Assembly: GCA_029222685.1 (NCBI GenBank)
Contig: JARHVB010000008.1
Coordinates: 248,001-312,000, forward strand
Reading direction: 5' to 3'
DNA length: 64,000 nucleotides
Origin: Terripilifer ovatus
GTDB taxonomy: Bacteria; Pseudomonadota; Alphaproteobacteria; Rhizobiales; Beijerinckiaceae
Made by a program: the position numbers and the translations under genes. A model generated the notes under the pieces. The model was given only the letters and a program-made list of their open reading frames with translations. It was not told where the DNA came from and did no database searches. Shown here piece by piece: positions 11,104 through 18,247 of this stretch. Each line of letters starts with the position of its first letter. The first letter of the stretch is position 1.

Positions 11104-11124
11104 AACCAAAAGCCGAGGGGGAGA

Positions 11125-11826
11125 TCAGAACTTTTCTACCCACGGGCGCAACTCCACCTCCCAGGTCCAGGCATTGCGCGGTTGCCGGATGATCTGCAGA
11201 TAGGTCGCTGCAATCGCATCGGGATCGAGCAATGCATCAGGCGCATCCGATGGCGGCGTGCGGCCGGCACGGGCAATGCCGCCGTCGATGATGAAATGCG
11301 CCACATGCACGCCCTTGGGCGCAAGTTCGCGCGCCATGCTCTGGGCGAGGCCGCGCAGGGCGAATTTGCCCATGGCGAAAGCAGCCGACAGCGGAAAGCC
11401 CTTCACGCTTGCAGAAGCTCCGGTGAGCAGGATCGTCCCCTGCCCTTGTGCCAACATGCGCTTTGCCGCCTGCTGTGCCACGAGGAAACCGCCGAAGGCG
11501 CTGACATCTAGCGCCTTGTGCACATCGTTCACGTCAAGTTCGGCGATCGGTCCGCGCGCCCGTGCACTGGCGTTATAGACCACCACATCCGGCGCCCCCA
11601 ACGTGCGGTCGACCGTGTTGAACAAGGTCGCCACGCCGGCTGCATCGGTCGCGTCGCAGCTCCACGCCTTGGCGCCGGTCTCCTCGCAAAGCGCTGCAAG
11701 CTTGCCGCTGTCGCGCGCGGCGAGCCCCACCTGCCAGCCCTCGCGCGACAACAGCCGCGCCAGCGAGGCGCTGAGCCCGCTGCCGGCGCCGACGATCAAT
11801 GCTGACTTTTTGTTTGTATCCGTCAT
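11125..11826 (-). CDS. SDR-family oxidoreductase lacking the catalytic tyrosine
   Basis: A 233-residue classical-SDR-like protein with a Rossmann fold. The cofactor motif is GAGSGLSASLARLL at residues 13-26, and the NNAG motif appears as YNAS (84-87). Ser138 in TGASAS is the expected catalytic serine and Lys154 the lysine. However, the YxxxK tyrosine is replaced by Phe150 (FAMGK), so the normal proton donor is missing. It may bind NAD(P) without normal SDR chemistry. The gene follows the AAA ATPase gene with a 24-bp gap and has a GGAGA ribosome site, so it is probably in one operon with that gene and the glutathionyl-hydroquinone reductase. Confidence 0.85.
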   Translation of the reverse strand: MTDTNKKSALIVGAGSGLSASLARLLSREGWQVGLAARDSGKLAALCEETGAKAWSCDATDAAGVATLFNTVDRTLGAPDVVVYNASARARGPIAELDVNDVHKALDVSAFGGFLVAQQAAKRMLAQGQGTILLTGASASVKGFPLSAAFAMGKFALRGLAQSMARELAPKGVHVAHFIIDGGIARAGRTPPSDAPDALLDPDAIAATYLQIIRQPRNAWTWEVELRPWVEKF

Positions 11827-11850
11827 GGCTCTATCTCCAACTCTACACGG

Positions 11851-12975
11851 CTAATCGTCCTCATCGTCATCTCCATCGCGAAATTCGCCGCCAATAGTCA
11901 GCCCCTCGATGGCCGTGGCACCCTTGGCCTTGATCACCCGACGCAGAGGCACCGGACTTTCGCGCTGCAACGCCTGCATCAACTGTTCCGAATGGGTGAC
12001 GATCCAGATGTCCGCGCGACGCGCCGCCTTGGCGACGAGCCGGGCGAGTGGCGGCAACAGCGAGGGATGCAAGCTGGCTTCCGGCTCGTTCAGCGCGATG
12101 AACGGCGGCAGTCGATAGCCCAGGAACACGGCAAGCAGGCAGATATACTTCAATGTTCCGTCGGACAGTTCATGCGCCTTGAACGGACGCGGCATATCTG
12201 CCAGCTGCAGCGCGAATTCGCACCAGCCGTTCTCCTCCCAGGCCCGAAGTTTCGCACCCGGAAATGCATCCTCTACCGCTTCCTGCAGATCGGCGACATC
12301 ACGTCGGATGGCGAAGAGTGTCGCCAGCGCTGCGGCCAGATCGCTGCCATCGGCGCCAAGCGACGGTGTTGTGATCGCGAGGCAGGGCTTGCGTATGGGT
12401 GACGCCGCATCGGTTCGAAAATCATGATAGAAACGCCAGCCGAGCATGGCGTTCCTGATCAGGTCGATCTCGGGACACCCCTTGCCTTCCATGAAATTGG
12501 CGAGCGCTGTCTCCGACGGCAACAGCGCATTCTTGTGGTCGCTCCATGCGCCGTTCTCGTCGCGGACGCTGACCAGCGCATTCTTGCGTTCCATCAGCAG
12601 GAGCTTGCGCTTTCCCTGCACCGTCTCGATGCTCTCCGACTTGATCATCGGCTCGCTCGGAAATGCCGCCTCCGTCGGCGCGGGAAATCCAAGTTCGATG
12701 GAATATTTGATGCGTTCGAATCTTGCCGCCAGGCGAAGCCGCCCATCCTCGCCGCGCTTGCGGACGCCGGACCAGCAGACGGATTCCAGCCCGCCTTCAT
12801 CGGCGATGGTGCGTGTGATCCGGCCCGTGGCCGCATCGCGCAGCAGCGATAGAGATTTATAGAGATTGGATTTGCCGACGCCATTCTCGCCCACGAATAC
12901 GGACAGGGGCTGAATGGGCATGAAGAGGCCGCGGATGGAGCGATAGTTGGCAATCGAAATTTCGGTCGGGCGCAT
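11851..12975 (-). CDS. AAA-family (RecF/OLD-like, AAA_21) ATPase
   Basis: A 374-residue stand-alone ABC-type ATPase resembling predicted ATPases related to RecF and OLD nucleases. Walker A is GENGVGKS at residues 29-36, the ABC-signature-like LSDGTLKY at 270-277, Walker B FIALNEPEASLHP at about 292-304 (Asn in place of the usual Asp) and the switch histidine in VTHSE (His328). No TOPRIM nuclease domain follows; the protein ends in an acidic tail (GDDDEDD). It lies 6 bp after the glutathionyl-hydroquinone reductase gene and before the SDR gene. The role is unknown: DNA-related, defence or regulatory functions are all possible. Confidence 0.85.
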   Translation of the reverse strand: MRPTEISIANYRSIRGLFMPIQPLSVFVGENGVGKSNLYKSLSLLRDAATGRITRTIADEGGLESVCWSGVRKRGEDGRLRLAARFERIKYSIELGFPAPTEAAFPSEPMIKSESIETVQGKRKLLLMERKNALVSVRDENGAWSDHKNALLPSETALANFMEGKGCPEIDLIRNAMLGWRFYHDFRTDAASPIRKPCLAITTPSLGADGSDLAAALATLFAIRRDVADLQEAVEDAFPGAKLRAWEENGWCEFALQLADMPRPFKAHELSDGTLKYICLLAVFLGYRLPPFIALNEPEASLHPSLLPPLARLVAKAARRADIWIVTHSEQLMQALQRESPVPLRRVIKAKGATAIEGLTIGGEFRDGDDDEDD

Positions 12976-12981
12976 CGCGTT

Positions 12982-13956
12982 TCAAACCGCAAATCCTGCC
13001 CTGTCGTGAGGTGCGGCATAATCCACCGGCGTTCCCTTCGGCACGATGCCCGACGGATTGAGACGCGTGATCGAGTAATAATTGGCGATATACTGCCGCG
13101 GCTTGATCGTCGCCATCACGCCCGGATACTGGCAGAGTTCGCGCATATAGTTCGACAGGTTGTGATAATCGGCGATGCGCTGCCGGTTGCATTTGAACAG
13201 CGGAAAATAGGCGACATCGAAGCGAACGAGCGTCGGCAGCAGCCGCCAGTCGGCCTCCGTCAATTGCGAGCCGCACAGATAGCGCTGCCGCCCGAGCAAA
13301 CCCTCCAGTTCATCGAGCGTCGTGAACACGTCGTCGAAGGCCTTTTCGTAAGCCTCTTGCGATTGGGCGAAGCCGCAGCGATAGACGCCGTTGTTGACGG
13401 TCGCATAGACCTTGGCGTTCATCCGGTCGATGTCGTCGCGCAGGGCTTGCGGATAAAAGTCCTTGTCGTTGCCGGCGATGCCGACAAAGGCGCTGTTGAG
13501 CATGCGGATGATTTCGGAAGATTCATTATTGACGATGCGCTTCGTCTGCTTGTCCCACAAGGTCGGTACCGTCACCTTGCCGGTATAATCCGGCTTGCTC
13601 GCCGTATAGGCCTCGTGGAGGTAATGAAAGCCGTTGACTTGGTCGGCCGTGCAGTCCGGCCAGGCATCACGCCTCTCGAATGTCCAGCCATAATCGCGCA
13701 GGTCAGGCAGCCCCCAGGTGACGCTGACCGCGCTCTCGAGCTGTTTGACCGCGCGCATCAGCAAGGTGCGGTGCGCCCATGGGCAGCCGAAGGTCACGTA
13801 AAGATGATAACGCCCCGCCTCTGCCTTGAAACCTGAAGATCCATCGGCGGTGACGCGATCGCGGAAGGCGCTGTCGGCCCGCAGGAAATCGCCGCTCGCG
13901 GCAGTTTCCTGCGCCAGCCGCTCGTCACGCCAGACGCCGTTGACCAGAATGCCCAT
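12982..13956 (-). CDS. yqjG: Glutathionyl-hydroquinone reductase (omega-like GST, YqjG/PcpF family)
   Basis: A cytosolic enzyme that reduces glutathionyl-hydroquinones and so rescues quinone-glutathione adducts. The thioredoxin-like domain holds the catalytic motif FGCPWAHR with Cys58. It is followed by the family-specific segments FHYLHEAYTASKPDYTGKVT and VPTLWDKQTKRIVNNESSEI, and the C-terminal helical GST domain contains LTEADWRLLPTLVRFD and NYMRELCQYPGV. Length, 324 residues, is typical. The start has a GGGAG site. It heads a probable three-gene operon with the AAA ATPase and SDR genes. Function would fit detoxification of quinones made in aromatic degradation. Confidence 0.93.
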   Translation of the reverse strand: MGILVNGVWRDERLAQETAASGDFLRADSAFRDRVTADGSSGFKAEAGRYHLYVTFGCPWAHRTLLMRAVKQLESAVSVTWGLPDLRDYGWTFERRDAWPDCTADQVNGFHYLHEAYTASKPDYTGKVTVPTLWDKQTKRIVNNESSEIIRMLNSAFVGIAGNDKDFYPQALRDDIDRMNAKVYATVNNGVYRCGFAQSQEAYEKAFDDVFTTLDELEGLLGRQRYLCGSQLTEADWRLLPTLVRFDVAYFPLFKCNRQRIADYHNLSNYMRELCQYPGVMATIKPRQYIANYYSITRLNPSGIVPKGTPVDYAAPHDRAGFAV

Positions 13957-13984
13957 CGAAACTACTCCCGTGCGTAGCGCTCCG

Positions 13985-14016
13985 TCCCATCCGGGGCAAT
14001 CTGCCTGCGGATGGGA
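13985..14016. promoter_or_regulatory. 9-bp inverted repeat in a divergent intergenic region
   Basis: TCCCATCCG (13985-13993) and CGGATGGGA (14008-14016) are exact complements separated by 14 bp. They lie about 30 bp upstream of the glutathionyl-hydroquinone reductase start and 200 bp upstream of the binding-protein gene. This may be an operator or a leader hairpin. The rest of the 259-bp region shows nothing recognisable apart from the GGGAGG ribosome site of the next gene. Confidence 0.35.
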
Positions 14017-14215
14017 TGCGGCGCAAGGAGCTCCCTTGCAACGCAGCCCGGCTTTGCCCGCACTTCAACAAAACCATCCGTCCACGGAATTTTCTTCCCT
14101 TGCCGCCACCTGGCGGCCTTGTTCGGCATTGCCCGGCCGCGGCAATGGCCTTAGGCTCCCGCCGCTGCCGCCCACACTCCTGCGACAAGGCTCGGCGGCG
14201 CCATAGGGAGGTTTT

Positions 14216-15166
14216 ATGTTTCTACGCCCGGTCATGCTCAGCGCCGCACTTGTTCTGTCCACCGTCGCATCGCAGGCGGAGACACTGAAGGTCGCCATCT
14301 CCCAGCGCGGGTTCTGGGACAGTTCCTTCATCGACATGGGCCTGAAGGAAGGAATGTTCAAAAAGGAAAATCTCGAGATCGAGCCCTTCTACACCGAAGG
14401 CGGCGCGACGACGCTGGATGCGGTCATGTCGGGCAGCGTCGACATCGCCATGTCGAATGGGTTGCTGGGCGTCATAGGCCGCTACGCCAAGGGCGCCCCG
14501 ATCCGCGTCATCTCGGCCGAATTCACCGGCGGCAGTGACGCCTTCTGGTATGCCCGCGCCGACAGCGGCATCAAGAGCTTCAAGGACACGAACGGCAAGA
14601 CGATCGGATTTTCATCCAACGGCTCGTCCACCAACCTCATGGTCCTGGCGCTCATCAAGCTTGCCGGCACGAATGCCAAAGCGACCCCGACGGGCGGCGC
14701 GCCGGCGACCTATGTGCAGGTCACGACCAAGCAGATCGATATGGGCTGGTCTGTCCCGCCCTTCGCCCTGCAGGATGTGCTCGACAACAAGCTGGTGATC
14801 GTGGGACGCGGCTCCGACATCCCCCAGCTTGCCAACCAGACCGTGCGCGTCAATGTCGTCACCGAACAGGGACTGAAGACCAAGCGCGATGCGCTGCAGC
14901 GTTTCATGAAGGTCTACAATGCTGCCGTCGACTTCGCCTACACCAACCCCAAGGCCCTGGAATATTTCGCCGCCGAGAACAAGATCACCGTCGACTTCGC
15001 CAAAAAAGTGCTGGAGTTCTATCCCCGCGCCGCCGTGCAGACAACGGAGGTCAAGGGCCTGGACCTGACGGTGCGCGACGCGATCTCCTTCAAATATATG
15101 GCGCCGACCGCCACCACCAAAGACCTCGCTGGATTGATTGACATCGTCGCACCGGCAGGAAAATAG
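14216..15166 (+). CDS. NitT/TauT-type ABC substrate-binding protein (SsuA/ThiY-like), paralog 1
   Basis: A 316-residue periplasmic type II binding protein. A signal peptide ends near residue 22 (LSTVASQAETLKV). The domain opens LKVAISQRGFWDSSFIDMG and includes the ligand-cleft pattern DAVMSGSVDIAMSNGLLGVIG and the hinge GKTIGFSSNGSSTNLM. It has a strong GGGAGG ribosome site. It is clearly paralogous to the protein at 31957-32919 (shared IAM/VGxG, FSSNGSS, IDxGWS.PP and NQTVR blocks). No permease or ATPase gene is nearby. The family carries sulfonates, nitrate, taurine and pyrimidines; the ligand here cannot be told. Confidence 0.9.
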   Translation: MFLRPVMLSAALVLSTVASQAETLKVAISQRGFWDSSFIDMGLKEGMFKKENLEIEPFYTEGGATTLDAVMSGSVDIAMSNGLLGVIGRYAKGAPIRVISAEFTGGSDAFWYARADSGIKSFKDTNGKTIGFSSNGSSTNLMVLALIKLAGTNAKATPTGGAPATYVQVTTKQIDMGWSVPPFALQDVLDNKLVIVGRGSDIPQLANQTVRVNVVTEQGLKTKRDALQRFMKVYNAAVDFAYTNPKALEYFAAENKITVDFAKKVLEFYPRAAVQTTEVKGLDLTVRDAISFKYMAPTATTKDLAGLIDIVAPAGK

Positions 15167-15427
15167 CGGCAACGCCGACGCTGTGGAAGGCGGAGAAGCG
15201 GCGAGCTGCCTCTCCCCTTCGGTCGAACGGCTTTCCTCCACAAATTTCATCGCCGTTCCGCCGGACAACGCCGCCCGGATGCCGGAACGCTTCCCTTGGG
15301 CCGCGACTGGCACCAAGACATCGATTTAAACTGTACTTCGGAACCCGCGAGGGGCTGGCCCGTTATGAGCAACGATACGGCTTGGCCGTTTTGTCGTGCC
15401 CATTGTGCTGCCTTTCCGGAGTCGCGA

Positions 15428-16597
15428 GTGCGCCTGTTCGAATGCCAGTCCTGCCAGAGTGTCATCTATTTCGAGAACCGCGCGTGTCAGTCTTGCGGAC
15501 ACCAGCTCGGTTACCTGCCGCACGCCAACGCTTTGTCGGCGCTGGAGCAGGCACCCGACGGATCGTGGTCGGCGCTCGCGGCACCCGGCGAAGCGTGGCG
15601 CTTCTGTGCCAATGCCGAGCATGACGTGTGCAACTGGCTCATTCCGGCCGACGCACCGGACCTTTACTGTCTCGCCTGTCGCCACAACGAAATGATCCCG
15701 GATATCTCCGATCCGGGCAACCTGTCGTCCTGGCGGCTGATCGAGCAGGCCAAGCACCGCCTGTTCTATTCCCTCCTGCGCCTGAACCTTCCGCTTGCAA
15801 CCCGTGCCGAAGATCATGCTCACGGCCTGATCTTTCGTTTTCTTGCAGACCCCCCGCCGCACCTCGGACCCAAAATCATGACCGGCCATGACAACGGGGT
15901 TATCACCCTGGCACTTGGAGAAGCCGATGCTGTCGAGCGGGTGCGGCGGCGGCAGGAACTGGGCGAATTGTACCGCACTCTGCTCGGCCATTTCCGGCAC
16001 GAGATCGGACATCACTATTGGGACATTCTTGTACGCGACGGCGGACAACTTGACTCATGCCGCGAGATCTTTGGCGATGACACCGCCGACTATGAAACAG
16101 CCCTGAGAAGCCACTATCAAAACGCCGCTCCGCCGGACTGGCAGGACAACTTCGTTTCGTCCTATGCCACCATGCATCCCTGGGAGGATTTCGCCGAGAC
16201 CTGGGCCCATTATTTTCACATCGTCGACACGCTGGAAATGGGCAACGCGTTCGGAATTACGGTGAAAGCCAAGGTCCATTCCAGCAACGGCATCGCGACA
16301 AAACTCGATTTCGATCCCTATCATTCCGAGTCGATGGAAAGAATCATCGATGCCTGGCTCCCGTTCGTGTTCGCCATGAACAACGTCAGCCGCGCCATGG
16401 GCCACCAGGACATATACCCGTTCGTGATCGCGCCGCCTGTCATTCGCAAGCTCGATTACATTCACCGTCTGGTAAGCGCGCGCCTGCAGCGGCGGACGAA
16501 CGAGGACATACCGGTCGAGTCCATCGAGGCCTTCGAAGATCGCCAATCCGGGTCCGCGGCCCTGCCTCAGGAACCGGCCTTCGTCGAGCAGCAATAA
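15428..16597 (+). CDS. Zinc-ribbon and zinc-metallopeptidase domain protein (DUF2248-like)
   Basis: A 389-residue cytosolic protein, taking the GTG at 15428 (MRLFECQSCQSVIYFENRAC), which fits family N termini and has CCGGAG upstream; an ATG at 15365 would add 21 residues. Cysteines at 6, 9, 20 and 23 form a zinc ribbon, and a second group lies at 60, 68, 81 and 84. The metallopeptidase motif HEIGHHYWD (His191, Glu192, His195) is followed by DFAETWAHYFHIVDTL. In other genomes the family often sits beside circularly permuted ATP-grasp genes; none is present here. The 261 bp upstream hold no recognised element. Confidence 0.85.
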   Translation: MRLFECQSCQSVIYFENRACQSCGHQLGYLPHANALSALEQAPDGSWSALAAPGEAWRFCANAEHDVCNWLIPADAPDLYCLACRHNEMIPDISDPGNLSSWRLIEQAKHRLFYSLLRLNLPLATRAEDHAHGLIFRFLADPPPHLGPKIMTGHDNGVITLALGEADAVERVRRRQELGELYRTLLGHFRHEIGHHYWDILVRDGGQLDSCREIFGDDTADYETALRSHYQNAAPPDWQDNFVSSYATMHPWEDFAETWAHYFHIVDTLEMGNAFGITVKAKVHSSNGIATKLDFDPYHSESMERIIDAWLPFVFAMNNVSRAMGHQDIYPFVIAPPVIRKLDYIHRLVSARLQRRTNEDIPVESIEAFEDRQSGSAALPQEPAFVEQQ

Positions 16598-16600
16598 CGG

Positions 16601-17038
16601 TCAGCGCACCGCGCCCCACAGCAGGTCCCAGTCATCGCCGGAAATATCCAGGATCCGGCCATCAGTCTCGTGAAATTTATTGGGTACCTGGAACATGGCA
16701 AGCGTCAGCGCGCCATGCGGAGCAGCCGCAACATGCCGGCTGCCGGCTTCGCGCCAGACGAATTCGCCGGCTCGTACCTCAAGGCCAGCGGCCGGTCCCT
16801 CAGTATCGACAAGCACACCTTCCAGCACATAGGTCTGCTCGATCTTGACATGCTCGTGATCGGGCAGAACCGCACCGGGCTGAAAGCGCATCAACGCCGT
16901 CACCAGGCCGGTCTCCTTATTGAAGAGGAGCAGTTTGGATTCGCAGCCGGGGAACCGCGTCGCACGCCATTCCATGCTGTCGGGACGCACCACATGCGAG
17001 TGGCTGTCGCCGTCCAATTCCTCGGTAATTGCGTTCAT
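16601..17038 (-). CDS. Cupin-domain protein (ChrR-like cupin)
   Basis: A 145-residue single-domain cupin. The metal-binding pattern is visible: GAVLPDHEHVKIEQTYVLEG (His, His, Glu) at about residues 55-74 and, in the second motif, GSRHVAAAPHG with its histidine near residue 101. Such proteins resemble the C-terminal cupin of the ChrR anti-sigma factor, but the N-terminal zinc anti-sigma domain is missing. A GAGGCG ribosome site precedes the ATG. It ends 3 bp from the converging metallopeptidase gene, with no terminator between them. Confidence 0.85.
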   Translation of the reverse strand: MNAITEELDGDSHSHVVRPDSMEWRATRFPGCESKLLLFNKETGLVTALMRFQPGAVLPDHEHVKIEQTYVLEGVLVDTEGPAAGLEVRAGEFVWREAGSRHVAAAPHGALTLAMFQVPNKFHETDGRILDISGDDWDLLWGAVR

Positions 17039-17112
17039 GACAATTTCGCCTCACCTGATTCAGCAAGGCTATCACCAAGCAAGACCAGCGCCAAACAACG
17101 ACTTGGCCCTTC

Positions 17113-17976
17113 TCAGCGCTTTCCGTAGACGAAAAATCCGCGGCCGGTCTTGCGGCCGAGATAGCCGGCGTCGCACATCTGCTTCAGCAGCGGACTCGGA
17201 CGGTATTTCGGATCGTCAAAGCCAGCTTGCAGGGTCTGCATGATGTTGAGCACGACGTCGAGGCCGATCAGGTCGGCCAGCGAAAGCGGACCCATCGGAT
17301 GATTGGCGCCAAGCTTCATCATTTCATCCACGTCCGCCGCCGAGGCGACGCCCTCATGAACGCAATTGATGGCCTCGTTGATCATCGGCACCAGAACGCG
17401 GTTGACGACGAACCCATAGCTGTCCTTTGAAACATGGGCGGTCTTGCCGAGCGAGGCAGTGAGTTCGACGACGGTGTCACAGACGCTGTCGCTGGTCTGC
17501 ATGGCGCGGATGATCTCCACCAGTTGCATCAGCGGCACCGGATTGAAGAAATGCATCCCGATGACACGTGAAGGGTTCTTTGACGCAGCGGCGAGTTTCG
17601 TCACCGAGATGGACGAGGTATTCGTCGCAATGATCGCATCTTCGGCGCAGAGCTTGTCGAGTTCGTGGATGACGCCGGCCTTGATGTCGTAATTCTCCAG
17701 AACGGCCTCGATCACCATCTGGCAATCGGCGAGATCGGCGAGGTCGGTCGTCGGCCGGATATGGGAGAGGATGGCGGCATGCTTATCCGCGCTCAGCTTT
17801 CCCTTCGACGCCAGACGATCGAGGCTGCTGGTGATGGCGGCCATGCCGCGGTCGAGGAATTCGGGCTTGAGGTCTCTCAGGACCACATTGCAGCCTGCGG
17901 ATGCGAACAATTGCGCGATGCCGTTGCCCATGGTGCCGGCCCCGATGACGCCGACGCGCGAAATTTTACCAGACAT
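17113..17976 (-). CDS. 3-hydroxybutyryl-CoA dehydrogenase
   Basis: An NAD-dependent 3-hydroxyacyl-CoA dehydrogenase of 287 residues, the length of the short-chain enzyme Hbd/PaaH that oxidises 3-hydroxybutyryl-CoA to acetoacetyl-CoA or the reverse. The start is the ATG at 17974-17976 (MSGKISRVGVIGAGTMGNGI). The Rossmann motif GAGTMGNGIA, the SNTSS-type motif ATNTSSISVTKLA, the catalytic histidine in IGMHFFNPVPLMQLVE and the C-terminal NHPMGPLSLADLIGLD are all present. It is divergent from the PHA-synthase-like operon, with which it would share acyl-CoA substrates, and a perfect inverted repeat lies between them. Confidence 0.93.
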   Translation of the reverse strand: MSGKISRVGVIGAGTMGNGIAQLFASAGCNVVLRDLKPEFLDRGMAAITSSLDRLASKGKLSADKHAAILSHIRPTTDLADLADCQMVIEAVLENYDIKAGVIHELDKLCAEDAIIATNTSSISVTKLAAASKNPSRVIGMHFFNPVPLMQLVEIIRAMQTSDSVCDTVVELTASLGKTAHVSKDSYGFVVNRVLVPMINEAINCVHEGVASAADVDEMMKLGANHPMGPLSLADLIGLDVVLNIMQTLQAGFDDPKYRPSPLLKQMCDAGYLGRKTGRGFFVYGKR

Positions 17977-18055
17977 GAAAGCCCGCCTTGTTGGAAGCCC
18001 CGCCCGCCACAGCCGGCAGGCCACAGTAAACTCTGTCGACCATAAGTTTAGCGCG

Positions 18056-18088
18056 TCTGTGACAGGCTGTCGTCAATTCTGTCACAGA
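18056..18088. promoter_or_regulatory. 10-bp perfect inverted repeat, candidate shared operator
   Basis: TCTGTGACAG (18056-18065) and CTGTCACAGA (18079-18088) are exact complements with a 13-bp spacer, in the 271-bp divergent region between hydroxybutyryl-CoA dehydrogenase and the DUF3141 operon. The TGTGACA/TGTCACA halves could be bound by a dimeric regulator acting on both sides. No regulator gene is adjacent. Confidence 0.5.
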
Positions 18089-18247
18089 TATGGCTCCGCC
18101 AGGTTTGCGCGATGTTCATCAGGCCGTCACTTGAGCTGTCGATAGTCGCGGTGAAGACGCACCTGCGTCCGAAAAGCCCGCGTGACCGGCTCTATCATCC
18201 TGACGCTTGACACTGCGCCGAGACGGATTTGTGGATCGGGGAATTCC

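Noticed and set aside
10879-11511. A 210-codon plus-strand frame over the repeat and the SDR gene
   Set aside because: It runs through a palindromic repeat and antisense to a clear SDR gene; no protein character.
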